A stretch of DNA of 6,752 nt from JBCBEX01 sp038528235 (GTDB taxonomy: Bacteria > Bacteroidota > Rhodothermia > Rhodothermales > Rubricoccaceae): positions 1 through 6,752 of the forward strand of contig JBCBEX010000136.1 in the NCBI GenBank assembly GCA_038528235.1, read 5' to 3'. The notes beneath the pieces were generated by a model, which worked only from the letters and a program-made list of their open reading frames with translations, had not been told where the DNA came from and made no database searches. Shown here piece by piece: positions 1-6,474 of the stretch. The position numbers were made by a program, and so were the translations under genes. Position 1 is the first letter of the stretch. Each line of letters begins with the position of its first letter.

Positions 1-1186
1 GGGCGCCCCAACTCCAGTCGGTCGCGCTCACGCCCGCGATCTGGCCGATCTCGCTGAAGGTGCCATCGCCGTTGCTGCGCTGGAGCGTGTTGCGCATCAC
101 CTGGTGGTGGTAGTCATTGGCGACCTTCGCCTGATACAGGTTGTAGCCCTCGTAGGCCGAGGTGAGCTTGAGACGGCGGTCGTCCTCGGGCAGCATGTCC
201 GTGACGTAGATCTCCGGCTGGCCGTCGCCGGTGAGATCGGCCATGTCGGCGCCCATCGACGAGAGGCTCAGGAGCGGCATGGCCTCGTCAAGAACCTCGC
301 GGAAGGTGCCGTCCTGGTTGTTCATGTAGAGGTAGTCCCGCTCGAAGAAGTCGTTCGAGATGTACATGTCGATCCACCCGTCGTCGTCCACGTCGCCGAC
401 GGTGACGCCGAGGCCAAAGGCGATCTCGCTGCCGTAGATGCCCGCCTCCTCGCTCACATCGGTGAAGCGCGGGCCGTCGGGGCCGCTGTCGTTGCGCATG
501 AGCTTGTCGCCGCCGAGGTCGTCGCGCACGGTGCGGATGTTGCGCAGGCCGAACGACGAGACGGGGCGGAACGAGTTGTTCAGCAGGTAGGCGTCGAGGT
601 CGCCGTCGCGGTCGTAGTCGAAGAACGCGGTGTGGGTCGTGTAGCCTTCGTCGGCGAGTCCGTAGGCGCCGGCTTGCTCGGAGAAGCGTGGGAGGCCATC
701 CTCGCCTACGCCCTCGTTGATGAAGAGCTCGTTCTGCTTGTCGTCGCCTTCGAGGTTGCCCGCGTTGCTGACGTAGAGGTCGAGGAGCCCGTCGGCGTTC
801 AGGTCGACCACGGAGACGCCGGTGCTCCAGGCGCGCGTGCCGCCCACCCCAGACACGTCCGTCACGTCTTCGAAGCGGAGCGGACCGCCCGGTTTGGTGC
901 GGTTCAAGTAGAGCGCGTTCGGGCCCTGGTTGGCGTTGAAGTAGAGGTCAGGCCGTCCGTCCCCGTCGAAGTCGCCGACGCCCACGCCGCCGCCGTTGAA
1001 GAAATTGCGGTAGGTGAAGACGTTAAACGCCTGCGTCTCGGTCAGCGTGTTCTCAAACGCGACGCCCGTATCGGCGGGATTGAGCGACGTAAACAAAGCA
1101 CTGCGGTCTACGCTGGGAGACGTGGTGCAGCCTGCCCCTAGACCAAAAGCGAGCAGGACGCTGAACGCATGGAGCGAGCGGGACAT
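1..1186 (-). CDS. FG-GAP/VCBS repeat lipoprotein (CRTAC1 / ASPIC-UnbV type), C-terminus missing
   Basis: The minus strand reads open from ATG at 1186 to the left edge, giving 395 residues with no stop. Residues 1-20 form a short signal peptide ending in LGLGAGC; Cys20 is the likely lipidated residue, although Gly at -3 is atypical for a lipobox. The rest is a chain of FG-GAP/VCBS blades, each with an Asp-rich, calcium-loop-like motif: DFDGDG (72-77), DLNADG (128-133), DYDRDGD (190-196), DVDDDG (265-270) and DLTGDG (317-322). Each is followed by a D/E-(LIM)-Y type strand. The visible end (DWSWGA) is where another blade normally starts. Family members of this architecture are often about 1100 residues with a C-terminal ASPIC/UnbV domain, so probably under half is present. 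A beta-propeller binding protein on the outer membrane or in the periplasm is inferred; its ligand is unknown. No strong Shine-Dalgarno precedes the ATG, which is common in Bacteroidota. A terminator separates it from susD, so it is probably its own transcription unit. Confidence 0.9.
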   Translation of the reverse strand, partial: MSRSLHAFSVLLAFGLGAGCTTSPSVDRSALFTSLNPADTGVAFENTLTETQAFNVFTYRNFFNGGGVGVGDFDGDGRPDLYFNANQGPNALYLNRTKPGGPLRFEDVTDVSGVGGTRAWSTGVSVVDLNADGLLDLYVSNAGNLEGDDKQNELFINEGVGEDGLPRFSEQAGAYGLADEGYTTHTAFFDYDRDGDLDAYLLNNSFRPVSSFGLRNIRTVRDDLGGDKLMRNDSGPDGPRFTDVSEEAGIYGSEIAFGLGVTVGDVDDDGWIDMYISNDFFERDYLYMNNQDGTFREVLDEAMPLLSLSSMGADMADLTGDGQPEIYVTDMLPEDDRRLKLTSAYEGYNLYQAKVANDYHHQVMRNTLQRSNGDGTFSEIGQIAGVSATDWSWGA

Positions 1187-1251
1187 GGGGGAGCAGGCGT
1201 GGTGGTGGAAGCTGCGACAGAACGCACGATTGGGGGCACAAGGTGTCGGCT

Positions 1252-1265
1252 TGGAAGCGTTTTCA
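1252..1265. promoter_or_regulatory. LacI/GalR-family operator-like palindrome upstream of the VCBS lipoprotein gene
   Basis: The site reads TGGAAGCGTTTTCA and matches the LacI-family consensus TGNAANCGNTTNCA at all ten fixed positions, including the central CG step. It lies 65 bases upstream of the VCBS gene start and downstream of the susD terminator, where an operator for that gene would be expected. It shares the pattern TGNAAGCGNTTNC with two sites upstream of susC. No convincing -33/-7 promoter could be read next to it, so its position relative to the transcription start is unknown. Binding is inferred from sequence only. Confidence 0.6.
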
Positions 1266-1285
1266 CGGGGGCTCCATACCGTTGT

Positions 1286-1314
1286 GGGGAGCACGAAGGC
1301 TCCGTGCTCAACCC
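1286..1314 (-). other. Stem-loop in the leader of the VCBS lipoprotein gene
   Basis: A perfect 7-bp inverted repeat, GAGCACG (1289-1295) and CGTGCTC (1303-1309), encloses a 7-base loop. Three further G-C pairs (1286-1288 with 1312-1314) follow across a two-base bulge. An alternative, mutually exclusive hairpin (GGAGC 1288-1292 with GCTCC 1299-1303) is also possible. There is no U-tract after it, so it does not look like a complete intrinsic terminator. It sits just beyond the susD terminator and could stabilise a 3' end or shape the next gene's leader; its function is unknown. Confidence 0.35.
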
Positions 1315-1320
1315 CTTCAT

Positions 1321-1357
1321 AAACAAGCGGCCCCGCCAGAAGTCCTGGCAGGGCCGC
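1321..1357 (-). terminator. Rho-independent terminator after susD
   Basis: Read on the minus strand, a 13-bp GC-rich stem (1345-1357 with 1327-1339, one G-U wobble) closes a 5-base loop (1340-1344). It is followed by the T-rich stretch TTGTTTAT. It starts 32 bases past the susD stop codon. This is the classic form of an intrinsic terminator and marks the end of the susC-susD transcript, before the leader of the VCBS lipoprotein gene. Partial read-through cannot be excluded. Confidence 0.85.
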
Positions 1358-1389
1358 TCGGGTCTTACTCGAGACCAGGGTCCAACGGC

Positions 1390-3006
1390 TTAGTAGCCGC
1401 TGTTCTGGACGAGGTTGGGGTTCGCGTTCAGCTGCTGCTGCGGGATCGGGAAGAGCACCCGGATGGCCGAGCTAGCTTCCTTGAACTCCCATGCGTCCTC
1501 ATAGAGGCCGTAGCGGATGAGGTCCTGACGACGCTTGGCCTCGTACATGAGCTCGTAGAGACGCTCGTTGAGGAGGCGATCGCGGAGCGACGCCTGGTCG
1601 AAGTCGCCAGCATTCAAGAGGAACTGATCAAGCGTGCCAGCGCCGTCGGCGTCCGCGTTGAAGACACGCTCACGCAGGACGTTGATGTCGGCAATGGCCT
1701 CGCCCGTCATGCCCATCTCGTTCTTAGCCTCGGCACGGATGAGGTACATCTCGGCGAGACGGAAGAAGGCGTAGTCGTTCGAGTGGCCGTTGCCGCCCGG
1801 AGCGCTGAGGTCCGGCGGGAACTTGGCGACGCGGACGCAAGCGCCTTCCGTCGTGTTGGTGATCTGGGCGTCACCCGGGGTGCAGTCCGGCGTGTAGATG
1901 AGCGGGTTGCCGTTGCGGTCGTCCACATTGGCGCCGGTGTCGAAGTTGGTCTGCTGACCAACGAGGAAGATGCCCTTACGGCTATCGTTGTCCGCGAACG
2001 AGTTGTAGGTCTCGGCGATGGTCGAGAAGCCGTTCCACGGCGACGGGCTGTACTGGTTGTAGTGCAGGTAGCGCATTGGGAAGTTCATCCCGAGGCCATC
2101 TTCCGCGTTCGAGTGCTGGACCACGAAGAGGTGCTCCGGCACGGCCACGTTATCCGGCGTGAAGTTGGACTGCCAGTCGGAGACGAGCTCGTAGATGCCC
2201 GAGTTGATGACGCGGTCCGCAGCGGCAATGGCATCGTCGCACGTGTTGGTCGACATGCACGAGTTGTAGCCCGACGTGTTGATGCCGTCCGAACTGTTCT
2301 GGAACACCGCAGCGTTGAGGTACAGGTTGGCAAGCATGGCGTCGGCCGCGGCCTTCGTCATGCGGCCGTAGACCGCGGCTTCGTCGGGGAGAACCTGACG
2401 GGCCGCTTCGAGCTCAGCAACGATGAAGTCATAGACTTCAGCGCGGGTGTTCGGCGCGGGCGGGTTGTCCGGGTCCACGAGGAACTCGCCTTCCTCGTCG
2501 CCGACAATCGGCACGCCTCCGAAGAGGTCGAGGAGCTGGTAGTAGTAGAACGCGCGGAGCGTCTCCACCTCAGCAACGATGTCCGCCTTGTTGGCGATCT
2601 CGATCTGCTCCAGGTTGAGGAGCAGAGCGTTGGCGCGGGCGACACCCGTGTAGGCGGCCACCCACGCGTCGTTGAGGTCGGGCAGGTTGGCGTCCCAGTT
2701 GTGGCGGTGCATGTTGAGCCAGCGGCCGCCGTCAGCCCAGTCCTCGCCGCGGGTCGGGACGATGGTCTCGTCGGATGACACCTGGCTGAGGTTGTGGTAC
2801 GCCCAGAGCATCGCGCGGAGCTGGGCATAGACGGGGACGAGGGCGGCAGTCACCTCCGCCTCGGTCTGGAAGAAGTTCTCCGGTTCGACGCCGCTGAAGA
2901 CCTCTTCGCCGAGGTCGGTGCAACCGCCGAGCAGGAGCGCTGGGGCCAGCATCGCCACGAAGGCGAGGCGACGGGCCTTGCGGAAGTAGTTAGTCATGAA
3001 TTGCAT
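1390..3006 (-). CDS. SusD/RagB-family nutrient-binding outer-membrane lipoprotein
   Basis: This 538-residue protein is the surface lid of a SusCD complex; it binds the ligand and passes it to the SusC barrel. Residues 1-28 are a lipoprotein signal with basic residues (RKARR, 9-13), a hydrophobic core and the lipobox LLGGC, with Cys29 as the lipid anchor. Family hallmarks are the N-terminal SGVEPENFFQTEAEV region (39-53), ETLRAFYYYQLLDLFGGVP (148-166), the TPR-like MTKAAADAMLANLYLNA (216-232), FFRLAEMYLIRAEAKNE (414-430), NERLYELMYEAKRRQDL (480-496), and the C-terminal FPIPQQQLNANPNLVQN typical of SusD ends. Its length is normal. Four other cysteines (250, 256, 375, 390) could form disulfides. 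The start is uncertain: ATG at 3006 has AGGA only 3 bases upstream, and an in-frame ATG at 2997 has it 12 bases upstream; the mature protein is the same. It lies 123 bases after susC on the same strand and is presumably co-transcribed. The substrate cannot be read from the sequence. Confidence 0.96.
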   Translation of the reverse strand: MQFMTNYFRKARRLAFVAMLAPALLLGGCTDLGEEVFSGVEPENFFQTEAEVTAALVPVYAQLRAMLWAYHNLSQVSSDETIVPTRGEDWADGGRWLNMHRHNWDANLPDLNDAWVAAYTGVARANALLLNLEQIEIANKADIVAEVETLRAFYYYQLLDLFGGVPIVGDEEGEFLVDPDNPPAPNTRAEVYDFIVAELEAARQVLPDEAAVYGRMTKAAADAMLANLYLNAAVFQNSSDGINTSGYNSCMSTNTCDDAIAAADRVINSGIYELVSDWQSNFTPDNVAVPEHLFVVQHSNAEDGLGMNFPMRYLHYNQYSPSPWNGFSTIAETYNSFADNDSRKGIFLVGQQTNFDTGANVDDRNGNPLIYTPDCTPGDAQITNTTEGACVRVAKFPPDLSAPGGNGHSNDYAFFRLAEMYLIRAEAKNEMGMTGEAIADINVLRERVFNADADGAGTLDQFLLNAGDFDQASLRDRLLNERLYELMYEAKRRQDLIRYGLYEDAWEFKEASSAIRVLFPIPQQQLNANPNLVQNSGY

Positions 3007-3035
3007 GGGTCCTGTTAGGATGGGTCCTGTTAGGA
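3005..3035. repeat. Exact 15-bp tandem duplication at the susD ribosome-binding site
   Basis: The unit ATGGGTCCTGTTAGG occurs at 3005-3019 and again at 3020-3034 with no mismatch, and the next base (A3035) also fits the period. On the coding strand each copy carries CAGGA, the only Shine-Dalgarno-like stretch before susD. In the gene-proximal copy CAGGACCC leads into ATG, while in the distal copy it leads into ATC. The repeat therefore doubles the ribosome-binding sequence but not the start codon. It may be a recent replication-slippage product. Confidence 0.9.
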
Positions 3036-3045
3036 GGGTGGTGGC

Positions 3046-3059
3046 GGGGGTGGACCCCC
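3046..3059 (-). other. GC hairpin in the susC-susD spacer
   Basis: Between the two genes GGGGGT (3046-3051) faces ACCCCC (3054-3059), giving 5-6 G/C-rich pairs with a 2-4 base loop. C3055-C3061 is a run of seven. No T-tract follows on the minus strand, so it is not a full terminator. A role in mRNA processing, or in setting different susC and susD levels, is possible but speculative. The rest of the spacer (3060-3129) shows only 4-5 bp stems and no small gene. Confidence 0.35.
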
Positions 3060-3129
3060 CCGACGTGATACACGCCAGGGAGGCGCCATACCCAGTGGGC
3101 TCGTGGCCCGAGGCTTAGAAGCCCAGACT

Positions 3130-6100
3130 TCAGAAGCCGAGATTGACGCCGAGCGTGAAGGTGCGCGCGACGGGGTAGTTGGTGTAGTCGATGCCCGTGG
3201 CCGGGATCAGGCCGATCTGGGCGTTCGTGTTCACCTCCGGGTCAAAGCCGTCGTACGGCGTGATGGTGAACACGTTGTCGACCGAGAGGAACACGCGGGT
3301 GTTGCGCACGAACGGCGCGTAGCGCGCGATGTCCGGGCGATACTCGAGCGTGATGTTGTCGAGGCGGATGAACGACGCGTCTTCGATCCAGCGCGAGGAG
3401 AAGCGGGCCTCCTCGTTGATGGCGTCCGGCGTGTCGAGAGCGCTCGCGATCACGTTCGTGTTCGGGAGGGCGCTCTTGTTGCCGAAGACCAGCGCGGTGT
3501 TGTTGAAGAGCTCGCGGCCCTGCTCGCCACGGATGAACGCGCTGATGCCGAACTGCTTGTAGTCGAACTGGGCGCGGAAGCCGTAGCTGAAGTCAGGACG
3601 CGGGTCGCCGATGATCTGGCGGTCGCCAGCGTCCGGCTCGGTGGTCTCACCGATGAGGTTGCCGTCGGCGTCGTAGTCGTTGAAGACTTGGTCGCCGGCC
3701 TCGTTGACCCGGAGGAACTCAGGGCCGAAGAAGACGGGGAACGGCTCGCCCGGCGTGAGCAGGAGGGCCTGCTGACCGGACTGACCACGACCGGAGACCG
3801 AACCCGTGAAGATCTGGTCTTGGCCGCCGAGGTCGAGAATCTCGTTGACGTTGGTGTTGAAGACGAGGCCGAGTTGGAGGTTCATGTCCGCCTTCTCGAT
3901 CGCGTAGTAGTCGAGCGCGAGGTCGAGACCGGTGTTGCGCACCGAGCCGACGTTGTCCACGAACGTCGCAACCGGAGCTGGCTGCGGGACCGTGATCTCG
4001 AGCAGGAGGTCTTCGGTGTCGTTCCGGTAGAACTCGATCGAGCCGACGATGCGCTCGTCGATGAAGCCGTAGTCGAGGCCGATCGTGAACTCCTGCTTCT
4101 CCTCCCAGCGCAGGTCCGGGTTGGCGAGCTGGCGGAGCGCGAAGCCCGTCTGGATCTCGTCGCCGAGGATGGCACGGAAGTCCGAGTTCGGCTCGAGGAT
4201 GGCCAGGGAGAGCGTGTTGGGGATCTCCTGGTTGCCCACGATCCCGAATCCGCCGCGGAGGCGGAGGTCCGAGATGAAGTCCACGTTGTCCATGAAGACC
4301 TCGTTGCTGACACGCCAGGCGGCAGAGAAGGCCGGGAAGAGGGCCCACTTGTTGTCAGCACCGAAGCGCGAGGACCCGTCGTAGCGGACCGAGGCGCTGA
4401 GGTAGTACTTCTCGTCGTAGTTGTAGTTAGCACGGCTGAAGAACGAGATCAGGCGGTTCTTCTCGCGGAAGCTGAACGTGCCCGTCTGGTCGAAGCTGCT
4501 GCCCGACACGATCGAGCCCGAGCCGATGACGTAGGAACTGGTCTCGTCCGTGACGAAGCCCTGGGACTGGATCCCGATGCTCTCGTTGTCAAACTCGTTG
4601 AACTCGTAGCCACCGAGCAGGCTGATGTTGTTGCGCTCGGCAAACGTGTTCGTGTAGTTCAGCGTGCCGAAGAAGTTGATCGTGCTACGCTGGAGGTCGC
4701 GCTGCGCGGCGAGGCCGCCTCCCGATGCTTCGCCAACGGGGTTGGAGAGCGGGAAGTAGATCGCGCGGCGGCCCGTCGAGCGGTCGCCACCGAGGCTGAC
4801 TCGGCCGGTGAGGCCGTCAATCAGGTCGATCTCGAGGTAGGCGTTGCCGAGCGTCCGCGTGGTGCGGCCGTCGTCAGCGATCTCCTCGGCGAGGCCGAGC
4901 GGGTTACGGACGGAGTTGCTGCCCGTCTCGAAGAAGTCGCCGTCCTCGGTGCGGAGCGGGCGCGTCGGATTGAAGTCGAAGACGTTCGTCAGCAGGCCGC
5001 CCTCGAAGCCGCCGGTGCCCTCGTAGAAGACGTAGTCGTCCTCGGTGAGCGCCGTGGTGAGGTTGAGCCCGAGACGGACGCGACCGTCGAGCATCTGCGT
5101 GTCGGCGTTGAGGCGCGCGGTGATGCGCTCCAGGCCCGACGAGGTGATGATGCCCTCCTGGTTGAGGTAGCTCACCGAGGCGCGGTACTGCGAGGTGGCC
5201 GTGCCGCTTGCAAACGAGATGTTGTGCTGCTGCGAGACCGCCGAGCGCAGGATCGCGTCGAGGAAGTCCGTGTTGTCGTCGCCGAGGTTGTCAGCCGCCG
5301 AAGCAGGGAGGTTGCCTGCCGTGATCTGCTCGTTGACGAAGTTGCGGTACTCGTTGCCCGAGAGCAGCTCGACCGTATTGGCAGCGCTCGCGACCGAGGT
5401 GCGTCCCTCGTAGTCGACCGAGACGCGGCCCTGCACGCCGTCCTTCGTGGTGATCAGGACGACACCGTTGGCGCCGCGCGACCCGTAGATGGCCGTGGCC
5501 GAGGCGTCCTTCAGGACCGAGATCGACTCGATGTCGTTCGGGTTGAGGAGGTTGAGCGGGTTACGATCCGGGGCTGCGCCCGCACCGCCAGCTTCGAGGC
5601 CGCCTGGGGCCGAGGAGTTGTTGTCGATCGGCACGCCGTCGATGACGTAGAGCGGCTCGTTGGAGGCCGCGATGGACGTGCCGCCGCGGATCTTGATGCT
5701 GGCGCCACCGCCCGGCTCACCGTTGTTCGGGGTGACCTGCACGCCTGCGACACGGCCCTGGATGAGGTCGTCGGCGTTGGTGACGGATCCGACGTTCGCG
5801 TCGTCGACGTCGACGGTCGCGACCGAGGAGGTCACGTCGCCGCGGCGTTGGCTGCCGTAGCCGACGACGACGATCTCGTCGATGAGGGCGGCGTCTTCTG
5901 CGAGCGCCACGTCGAGTTCAGTGCGAGGCCCGACGACGGTTTCGAACGTCGTGTAGCCGACGTACGAGAACACGAGGACAGCCTCGGGGCCGGGTACGGT
6001 GAGGCCGTACTCGCCGTCGAGGTTGGTGACCGTGCCGGTGGTGGTGCCTTGCACGACGATGTTCACACCGGGGAGCGGGTCGCCCGTGGTGGCGTCAGTG

Positions 6101-6195
6101 ACAACGCCGCTGACGGACTGTTGGGCAAAAGCCGGAGAGGCTCCGGTGAGGAGCAACGCGCCTGCAAAGAGCAAGGCGGTAACGATCCTACTCAT
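3130..6195 (-). CDS. SusC/RagA-family TonB-dependent outer-membrane transporter
   Basis: This 1021-residue protein is the energised barrel partner of the downstream SusD protein; it imports ligand across the outer membrane using TonB-ExbBD. Residues 1-24 are a signal peptide with probable cleavage after AFA (22-24). Residues 27-105 are a carboxypeptidase-regulatory-like domain (SGVVTDATTGDPLPGVNI...DGEYGL...SYVGY). DEIVVVGYG (106-114) precedes the plug. The plug carries the SusC signatures LYVIDGVPI (182-190), DIESISVLKDASATAIYGSR (221-240) and GANGVVLITTK (241-251). The rest is the beta-barrel, ending VNLGF with the terminal Phe typical of outer-membrane barrels. The length is normal and no frameshift is visible. 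ATG at 6195 was chosen because AGGA (6200-6203) lies 4 bases upstream and the signal peptide starts there; the only extension is to a TTG at 6240 inside the leader. It is the first gene of a susC-susD unit, with operator-like palindromes in its promoter region. The plug insert at 196-211 is Gly/Ala-rich. The substrate is unknown. Confidence 0.97.
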   Translation of the reverse strand: MSRIVTALLFAGALLLTGASPAFAQQSVSGVVTDATTGDPLPGVNIVVQGTTTGTVTNLDGEYGLTVPGPEAVLVFSYVGYTTFETVVGPRTELDVALAEDAALIDEIVVVGYGSQRRGDVTSSVATVDVDDANVGSVTNADDLIQGRVAGVQVTPNNGEPGGGASIKIRGGTSIAASNEPLYVIDGVPIDNNSSAPGGLEAGGAGAAPDRNPLNLLNPNDIESISVLKDASATAIYGSRGANGVVLITTKDGVQGRVSVDYEGRTSVASAANTVELLSGNEYRNFVNEQITAGNLPASAADNLGDDNTDFLDAILRSAVSQQHNISFASGTATSQYRASVSYLNQEGIITSSGLERITARLNADTQMLDGRVRLGLNLTTALTEDDYVFYEGTGGFEGGLLTNVFDFNPTRPLRTEDGDFFETGSNSVRNPLGLAEEIADDGRTTRTLGNAYLEIDLIDGLTGRVSLGGDRSTGRRAIYFPLSNPVGEASGGGLAAQRDLQRSTINFFGTLNYTNTFAERNNISLLGGYEFNEFDNESIGIQSQGFVTDETSSYVIGSGSIVSGSSFDQTGTFSFREKNRLISFFSRANYNYDEKYYLSASVRYDGSSRFGADNKWALFPAFSAAWRVSNEVFMDNVDFISDLRLRGGFGIVGNQEIPNTLSLAILEPNSDFRAILGDEIQTGFALRQLANPDLRWEEKQEFTIGLDYGFIDERIVGSIEFYRNDTEDLLLEITVPQPAPVATFVDNVGSVRNTGLDLALDYYAIEKADMNLQLGLVFNTNVNEILDLGGQDQIFTGSVSGRGQSGQQALLLTPGEPFPVFFGPEFLRVNEAGDQVFNDYDADGNLIGETTEPDAGDRQIIGDPRPDFSYGFRAQFDYKQFGISAFIRGEQGRELFNNTALVFGNKSALPNTNVIASALDTPDAINEEARFSSRWIEDASFIRLDNITLEYRPDIARYAPFVRNTRVFLSVDNVFTITPYDGFDPEVNTNAQIGLIPATGIDYTNYPVARTFTLGVNLGF

Positions 6196-6246
6196 GAGAT
6201 CCTGCTGAGATTGTTGGGGAAGGAGACGGGGTGGGTGCAAACGCTG

Positions 6247-6260
6247 GGTAAGCGCTTACA
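6247..6260. promoter_or_regulatory. LacI-family operator-like site O1, at the predicted susC transcription start
   Basis: The core GTAAGCGCTTAC (6248-6259) is a perfect 12-bp palindrome. Read on the minus strand, the 14-mer TGTAAGCGCTTACC matches the LacI-family consensus TGNAANCGNTTNCA at nine of ten fixed positions. It lies 51 bases before the susC ATG, directly downstream of a candidate -7 box at 6267-6274, so it would cover the transcription start. A bound repressor there would block initiation. No LacI-type regulator gene is present in the window. Confidence 0.65.
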
Positions 6261-6266
6261 GACGCG

Positions 6267-6297
6267 CGAAAGTAGGAATCGCCTCGGAGCGATGCAA
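6267..6297 (-). promoter_or_regulatory. Candidate proximal susC promoter (Bacteroidota-type -33/-7)
   Basis: On the minus strand, TTG (6297-6295) is followed after 20 bases by TACTTTCG (6274-6267). That box matches the Bacteroidota -7 consensus TAnnTTTG at five of six fixed positions. The spacing is in the usual range. Predicted transcription would start near 6258-6262 and leave a leader of roughly 65 bases. The -33 TTG lies inside operator O2 and the start lies inside O1, which is why I favour this promoter over the distal one. It is a pattern match only. Confidence 0.45.
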
Positions 6298-6306
6298 GCG
6301 CTTCCG
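6293..6306. promoter_or_regulatory. LacI-family operator-like site O2, over the susC -33 element
   Basis: TGCAAGCGCTTCCG matches TGNAANCGNTTNCA at nine of ten fixed positions and has a perfect 8-bp core, AAGCGCTT (6296-6303). Its centre is 46 bp from that of O1, about 4.4 helical turns. It overlaps the candidate -33 TTG of the proximal susC promoter. Because the region is divergent, it could also affect the symporter gene starting 168 bases to the right. A second small inverted repeat, GCTTC-C-GAAGC (6300-6310), overlaps it. Confidence 0.55.
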
Positions 6307-6390
6307 AAGCACAGCAGGGGCTCGCAGCGTCGTACACACAGTCTTGAGCGGTAATGCTGAGGTAATAACGTCCAAAACGTTCATGGCTAT

Positions 6391-6419
6391 AAAATATACG
6401 GGATACCCTTAGATTGCAA
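6391..6419 (-). promoter_or_regulatory. AT-rich patch with a candidate distal susC promoter
   Basis: In an otherwise GC-rich sequence, 6381-6415 is notably AT-rich. On the minus strand TTG (6419-6417), 18 bases, then TATATTTT (6398-6391) resembles the TTG...TAnnTTTG promoter with one fixed-position mismatch in the -7 box. It would give a long leader of about 190 bases containing both operators. The plus strand of the same patch (TATAAAAT, 6388-6395) might serve the divergent symporter gene, but I see no good upstream element for it. Confidence 0.3.
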
Positions 6420-6420
6420 C

Positions 6421-6439
6421 CCGGCCCTCTCGGAGCCGG
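6421..6439 (+). other. Short stem-loop in the symporter leader
   Basis: CCGG (6421-6424) pairs with CCGG (6436-6439) and CTC (6427-6429) with GAG (6433-6435), around the triloop TCG with a two-base bulge. It lies 35 bases before the symporter ATG. It is small and may be chance in GC-rich DNA. The remaining bases up to 6474 hold no recognisable Shine-Dalgarno. Confidence 0.2.
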
Positions 6440-6474
6440 AAGCCCTTCCCGTTTCTTCGTCCACCACCTCACCC

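Noticed and set aside
104..1141. A 345-codon open frame on the plus strand opposite the VCBS gene
   Set aside because: Its Val/Ala/Glu/Arg-rich translation is the antisense of Asp-rich VCBS repeats; the minus strand is the real coding strand.
1243..2778. A 511-codon open frame on the plus strand opposite susD
   Set aside because: It has the same antisense composition bias and no recognisable domain; it also runs through the terminator and the susD coding region.
6195..6240. Extended susC start at the TTG at 6240
   Set aside because: The extension would place non-signal residues before a good signal peptide, uses a TTG codon and reaches close to O1; ATG at 6195 has AGGA at a workable distance.
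6278..6293. Inverted repeat ATCGC-N6-GCGAT between the two operators
   Set aside because: Five-base arms are expected often by chance in this composition; it was not called a separate site.
3103..6354. A 1083-codon open frame on the plus strand opposite susC
   Set aside because: Its translation is a Val/Arg/Glu/Asp-rich, low-complexity shadow typical of the antisense of GC-rich genes, while the minus strand encodes an unmistakable SusC protein.
6437..6450. A possible fourth LacI-type operator (CGGAAGCCCTTCCC) near the symporter start
   Set aside because: It lacks the central CG and matches only seven of ten fixed positions, so it was not counted as an operator.
6188..6472. A 94-codon minus-strand frame across the divergent intergenic region
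   Set aside because: It covers the operators and promoter candidates, overlaps the susC start in another frame, and shows no domain or ribosome-binding site.
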